This document shows, piece after piece, positions 60,846 to 64,000 of a DNA stretch of 64,000 nucleotides. A program made the position numbers and the translations under genes. The stretch spans positions 211,023 to 275,022 of the forward strand of contig NZ_JNZA01000004.1 of the NCBI RefSeq assembly GCF_000717345.1, given 5' to 3'. The first letter of the stretch is position 1. Each line of letters starts with the position of its first letter. Under the pieces are notes generated by a model that was not told the DNA's origin, searched no databases, and saw only the letters and a list, made by a program, of their open reading frames with translations. The stretch is from Streptomyces lydicus (lineage in GTDB: Bacteria; Actinomycetota; Actinomycetes; Streptomycetales; Streptomycetaceae).

Positions 60846-61166
60846 GTGATTCCTGTCTGCCATCTCGCCGACTTGCCCGTGGGCGAGTCCGTACGCATCG
60901 ACACCGCACCTCCTGTCGCCGTCTTCAACGCCGACGGGCAGCTGTACGCCATCGACGACACCTGCACCCACCAGGACGCCTCGCTCGCGGACGGCTGGCT
61001 GGAGGGGTGTCTGGTCGAATGCCCGCTCCACGCCGCTTCATTCGATCTGCGTACCGGCGCGCCCACCTGCCTGCCCGCGCGCCGGGCCGTACGCACCCAC
61101 CCGGTGACCGTCGAGGACGGCATGATCTACGTCCACCACCTCGCCGAGGAGGGCACCGCCGCATGA
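60846..61166 (+). CDS. Rieske-type ferredoxin
   Basis: A 106-residue ferredoxin with the Rieske cluster CTHQDASL and CPLHAASFDL (C-x-H, C-x2-H), the small electron carrier type used by three-component dioxygenases (BphF/HcaC-like). It starts with CHLADLPVGESVRIDTAPP, a usual start for this group. It overlaps the reductase by 4 nt (ATGA). No oxygenase is adjacent, but the Rieske oxygenase at 55019 lies in the same regulon, so this is its probable electron donor. GTG/ATG choice: GTG 60846 follows GGGGGGTCCT. Confidence 0.82.
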   Translation: MIPVCHLADLPVGESVRIDTAPPVAVFNADGQLYAIDDTCTHQDASLADGWLEGCLVECPLHAASFDLRTGAPTCLPARRAVRTHPVTVEDGMIYVHHLAEEGTAA

Positions 61167-62332
61167 AGTCGGTCGCAGTCATCGGAGCGTCCCTCGCGGG
61201 CCTGTACGCCGCCCGGGCCCTGCGCGCCCAGGGGTTCGACGGCCGTCTGGTGATCGTCGGGGACGAGCAGCACCGCCCCTACGACCGGCCGCCGCTGTCC
61301 AAGGACTTCCTGACCGGCGCCACCGGCCAGGACCAACTCGCCCTCGCCGACGCCGAGGAGATCGCCGAACTCGACGCCGAGTGGCTGCTCGGCACCCGCG
61401 CCACCGGACTCGACACCGCGGCCGGCGCGGTGCTCCTCGACGGCGGCCGGTCACTGACCACCGACGGTCTGGTCCTCGCCACCGGCGCCGCCCCCCGCCG
61501 GCTCCCCGGCGCGGCCCCCACCGGCACCCACACCCTGCGCACCCTCGACGACGCCCAGGCCCTCCGTGCGGACCTGGCCGGTGCCGCGCGCCGGGTCGTG
61601 GTGATCGGGGCCGGCTTCATCGGCGCCGAGGTCGCCTCCTCCTGCGCCGCCCTCGGCCACGAGGTCACCGTCGTCGAGGCCGCCCCGCTGCCCCTCCTCC
61701 CCCAACTCGGCGAGGAGATGGCCCGGATCTGCGCCGCCCTGCACGCCGAACACAAGGTCACCCTCCTCACCGGGACCGGTGTCAGCCGCCTGCACGGCGC
61801 CGGCCCCGACGACCGCCTCACCGCGGTCGAACTGTCCGACGGGCGGCTGCTTCCCGCCGATGTCGTGGTCGTGGGCATCGGCGTACGTCCGCACACCGCC
61901 TGGCTCGAAGGCTCCGGCCTCCCGCTCGACGACGGCGTCGTGTGCGATGCCGGCGGCGTCACCCCGCTCCCCCACATCATCGCCGTCGGCGACGTCGCCC
62001 GGACCGACGGCAGCCGCGCCGAGCACTGGACCAGCGCCACCGAACAGGCCGCGGTGGCGGTCCGGAACCTGCTGGCCGGCAGCACCGTCGCCACCCACCG
62101 CGCACTGCCGTACTTCTGGTCCGACCAGTACGGGGTCCGCATCCAGTTCGCCGGCCGACGGGCCCCCGGCGACACCCCGCGGCTCGTCGAAGGCTCCCCC
62201 GACGACCGCTCGTTCCTCGCCTGCTACGAACGCGACGGCCGCACCACCGCCGTACTCGCGCTCAACCGCCCCCGCCCCTTCATGCGCCTCCGCCGCGAAC
62301 TCGCCCGCACCACCCACCCGGCCACCGCCTGA
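61163..62332 (+). CDS. FAD-dependent ferredoxin reductase
   Basis: A 389-residue pyridine-nucleotide-disulfide-type reductase as in dioxygenase systems (BphA4, HcaD). The FAD motif is VAVIGASLAGLYAARALRAQ, followed by RPYDRPPLSKDFLTG, the NAD motif VVVIGAGFIGAEVASSCAALG, and the second FAD contact IIAVGDVARTDG with HWTSATEQAAVAVRNLL. It passes electrons from NAD(P)H to the Rieske ferredoxin. It overlaps that gene by 4 nt. The stop is 22 bp from the convergent folD stop. Confidence 0.85.
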   Translation: MKSVAVIGASLAGLYAARALRAQGFDGRLVIVGDEQHRPYDRPPLSKDFLTGATGQDQLALADAEEIAELDAEWLLGTRATGLDTAAGAVLLDGGRSLTTDGLVLATGAAPRRLPGAAPTGTHTLRTLDDAQALRADLAGAARRVVVIGAGFIGAEVASSCAALGHEVTVVEAAPLPLLPQLGEEMARICAALHAEHKVTLLTGTGVSRLHGAGPDDRLTAVELSDGRLLPADVVVVGIGVRPHTAWLEGSGLPLDDGVVCDAGGVTPLPHIIAVGDVARTDGSRAEHWTSATEQAAVAVRNLLAGSTVATHRALPYFWSDQYGVRIQFAGRRAPGDTPRLVEGSPDDRSFLACYERDGRTTAVLALNRPRPFMRLRRELARTTHPATA

Positions 62333-62354
62333 CCGCCGGACCGAGCGATGCGTG

Positions 62355-63230
62355 TCAGCTCTGGCGCTCCGCCGCGTCGACGGTCTGGGTGAGCAGGGTG
62401 GCGATGGTCATCGGGCCGACGCCGCCGGGGACCGGGGTGAGCAGGGAGGCGCGGGTGCGTGCCGACTCGAAGTCGACATCACCGACGTTGCCGGGGTTGT
62501 AGCCGGCGTCGATGACGACGGCGCCGGGCTTGAGGTGGTCGCCGGTCAGGAACCGGGGCCGCCCGACAGCGGCGACCAGGACATCGGCCTGCCGGGTGAG
62601 CGCCGCGAGGTCGGTGGTGCGGGAGTGGCAGTAGGTGACGGTGGCGTCGCGGCCCAGCAGCAGCATCCCGACGGGCCTGCCGAGGATCGCGCTGCGTCCG
62701 ACCACGACCGCGTGCTTGCCCGCCAGCTCGACGCCGTAGTGGTCGAGCAGCCGGAGGATGCCGGCGGGCGTGCAGGAGGCGAAGCCGTCGGCGCCGAAGC
62801 TCATCGTGGCGAAGGAGTGGTAGGTGACGCCGTCGACGTCCTTCGCAGGGGCGATGGCCTCGAAGGCGGCGCGCTCGTCGATGTGCGGGCCGACCGGGTG
62901 CTGGAGGAGGATGCCGTGCACCTCGGGGTCGTCCGACAGCGCGGTGAGGGTGTCGACGAGCTCGGCGGTGGTGGTCGCGGCCGGCAGGGCGACGTGCCGG
63001 GACCGGATCCCGGCCTTTTCGCAGCGGCTGCGCTTCATACGGACGTAGGTCACCGAGGCCGGGTCGTCGCCCACCAGCACGGTCGCCAGGCACGGGGTCC
63101 GGCCGGTCCGCCGGGTGAGGAGCGCCGCGCGCTCCGCGGCCTGTTCGACCATGCGGCGGGCGAGCACGCTGCCGTCCATGAGGCGGGCGGTGGGGGGCGT
63201 CGGGGACTGGGTGGTGGGTGCCGTCGGCAT
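62355..63230 (-). CDS. folD: bifunctional methylenetetrahydrofolate dehydrogenase/cyclohydrolase
   Basis: A 291-residue FolD. LMDGSVLARRMVEQAAERAA starts the family; the catalytic YVRMK (Lys) and the GILLQHPVGPHIDE motif (usual Q-x-P-L-P-x-H varied to QHPVGPHI), AKDVDGVTYHS, VVVGRSAILGRPVGMLLLGR and the closing TPVPGGVGPMTIATLL are present. ATG 63230 follows AGGAG. It oxidises methylene-THF to formyl-THF, which fits the folate-linked demethylation in the betaine island. Streptomyces normally has a housekeeping folD elsewhere, so this may be a pathway-specific second copy. It is convergent with the reductase gene. Confidence 0.85.
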   Translation of the reverse strand: MPTAPTTQSPTPPTARLMDGSVLARRMVEQAAERAALLTRRTGRTPCLATVLVGDDPASVTYVRMKRSRCEKAGIRSRHVALPAATTTAELVDTLTALSDDPEVHGILLQHPVGPHIDERAAFEAIAPAKDVDGVTYHSFATMSFGADGFASCTPAGILRLLDHYGVELAGKHAVVVGRSAILGRPVGMLLLGRDATVTYCHSRTTDLAALTRQADVLVAAVGRPRFLTGDHLKPGAVVIDAGYNPGNVGDVDFESARTRASLLTPVPGGVGPMTIATLLTQTVDAAERQS

Positions 63231-63395
63231 CGGGGCTCCTGGGCGTCGTGCGGAGGCGCCCAGGCGCGCGGCAGGGACCATGGGTGGCCAAGCCGCTCCC
63301 CGGTGGTACTCCACCCCAGCGCCAGTCACGGCTCGCCGCCCACTGTAATAGACGGCCCGCGGACGGTGCGGTGCGGTGCCGGGCGCCCGCCCGGC

Positions 63396-64000
63396 TCAGG
63401 TGGCGCCGCCGTGGCCCGGTGTGGGGAGCGGCGGGGTGGTGGTGGGGGCGGCGGCCTCCCACTGGCTGAGGATGCCGTCCCAGTCGTGCTGGGCGGCGGT
63501 GATGGCGTTGGCGTCCCAGGTGGGCTGACCGGGCTGCCCGGGCTGCTGGGGGCCCTCGTAGACCTGGTAGTCCTGGTAGGTCTGGTGGTTCTGATAGTTC
63601 GGATAGCCGGTGTGGCTCTCGTAGTTCTGGTACGGCTGCTGTTTCCAGGAGTCCTGTTCGTAGTGCTCACGCGGGGGCGGCGTCGGTCTCTCCCGCCAGG
63701 ACAGGTGGCCGGCGTCGGCTTGCGGGGACGGCTGGAGCCCCGCCATGCGGCGGTGGCGGCCCGTACGGTCCGGTGGCGCGGGCTGCGGGGCGGGGCGGCT
63801 GTCGGAGGAAAGCTGCTGGGCGCGGGCCACCAGCAACCGGACGTCGAGGCCGAGCTCGGAGGCGAGGGCGGTGAGGTCAACTCCCGCGTGCCAGCTGCTC
63901 ATCAGAACGGCGTCGAGCGCCGGCGCCCAGGCCGGTTCGGCGAGCGGCGGCGCGGCGGTCTGGGGTGCGGGGGCCTGGGGAGCGGGGGACGGATGTGCGG
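63396..64000 (-). CDS. hypothetical Tyr/Gln/Pro-rich protein, 5' end outside the window
   Basis: The minus-strand frame that ends at 63396 remains open to the right edge, so the start codon is probably beyond 64000. An ATG at 63902 is internal: the codons before it continue a Pro/Ala-rich linker and a helix (EPAWAPALDAVL). The visible part has a helical piece (SSWHAGVDLTALASELGLDV, LLVARAQQL), then a repetitive stretch rich in Tyr, Gln, Asn and His (HTGYPNYQNHQTYQDYQVYE) and a Pro-rich tail with one Trp-containing helix (AAQHDWDGILSQWEAAA). I do not recognise a function. It resembles disordered scaffold proteins, but nothing in the window supports a role. Confidence 0.6.
   Translation of the reverse strand, partial: AHPSPAPQAPAPQTAAPPLAEPAWAPALDAVLMSSWHAGVDLTALASELGLDVRLLVARAQQLSSDSRPAPQPAPPDRTGRHRRMAGLQPSPQADAGHLSWRERPTPPPREHYEQDSWKQQPYQNYESHTGYPNYQNHQTYQDYQVYEGPQQPGQPGQPTWDANAITAAQHDWDGILSQWEAAAPTTTPPLPTPGHGGAT

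Overview
The window is very GC-rich, gene-dense DNA with strong third-position G/C bias, many GTG/TTG starts, 4-nt stop/start overlaps and mycothiol-linked genes. Together with Streptomyces-type small proteins (a DUF6328-like, a DUF6381-like and a PRC-barrel protein) this points to a Streptomyces or close relative. I see no rRNA, tRNA, CRISPR array, phage gene or transposase gene. One short hairpin repeat (743-908) looks like a non-autonomous mobile element.

Layout. 1-7 kb: unlinked small genes (flavin-binding protein, VOC protein, family-5 uracil-DNA glycosylase, small secreted protein, a frameshifted alpha/beta hydrolase, a serine hydrolase-MerR pair, a zinc-ribbon orphan). 7.0-17.6 kb: a steroid C/D-ring (HIP) catabolic island syntenic with the mycobacterial KstR2 regulon: two SDRs, echA20, ipdA, ipdB, ipdC, fadA6, an ipdF-like SDR, an extra enoyl-CoA hydratase and an ipdE1/ipdE2-like dehydrogenase pair. 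Both divergent promoters carry a KstR2-like palindrome, yet no kstR2 and no fadD3 is present. 17.7-23.6 kb: lipoprotein, PadR regulator with a long inverted repeat at its start, FUSC membrane protein, SpoIIE-type phosphatase, UdgX. 23.9-29.0 kb: a ClpC-type unfoldase with small stress-type membrane and soluble proteins.

29.2-37.4 kb is the most unusual region. Six co-directional, mostly overlapping genes encode a NUC1-type nuclease, an alpha/beta hydrolase, an AAA-like ATPase with an effector-associated-type N-terminus and an Arg in place of the Walker A Lys, a 997-residue STAND-like NTPase, and two trypsin-like proteases, the first with an effector-associated-type N-terminal domain. This reads as an NTPase-gated, multi-effector biological-conflict (candidate anti-phage or self-killing) operon.

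37.4-42.8 kb: an ABC importer of the NMT1/SsuA type, divergent from a CitA/CitB-type two-component system. 42.9-47.8 kb: FadR-type regulator, R. etli-type asparaginase and aspartate ammonia-lyase (asparagine to fumarate), then a nitrilase-family hydrolase and a GntR regulator. 47.9-50.3 kb: an ArsR sensor divergent from a P1B-4 metal exporter, with a TGAA-N6-TTCA operator.

50.4-63.2 kb: a choline/glycine-betaine catabolic island with choline oxidase, APC transporter, aldehyde dehydrogenase, Rieske oxygenase, GcvT-type dimethylglycine/sarcosine dehydrogenase and a mycothiol-dependent formaldehyde dehydrogenase relative carrying a ~55-residue internal deletion. It also has an IclR regulator, a Rieske ferredoxin, a ferredoxin reductase and FolD. 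A shared GTTGCGCA motif occurs in front of both the six-gene catabolic operon and the IclR/ferredoxin divergent promoter. The window ends inside an unrecognised Tyr/Gln-rich protein gene.
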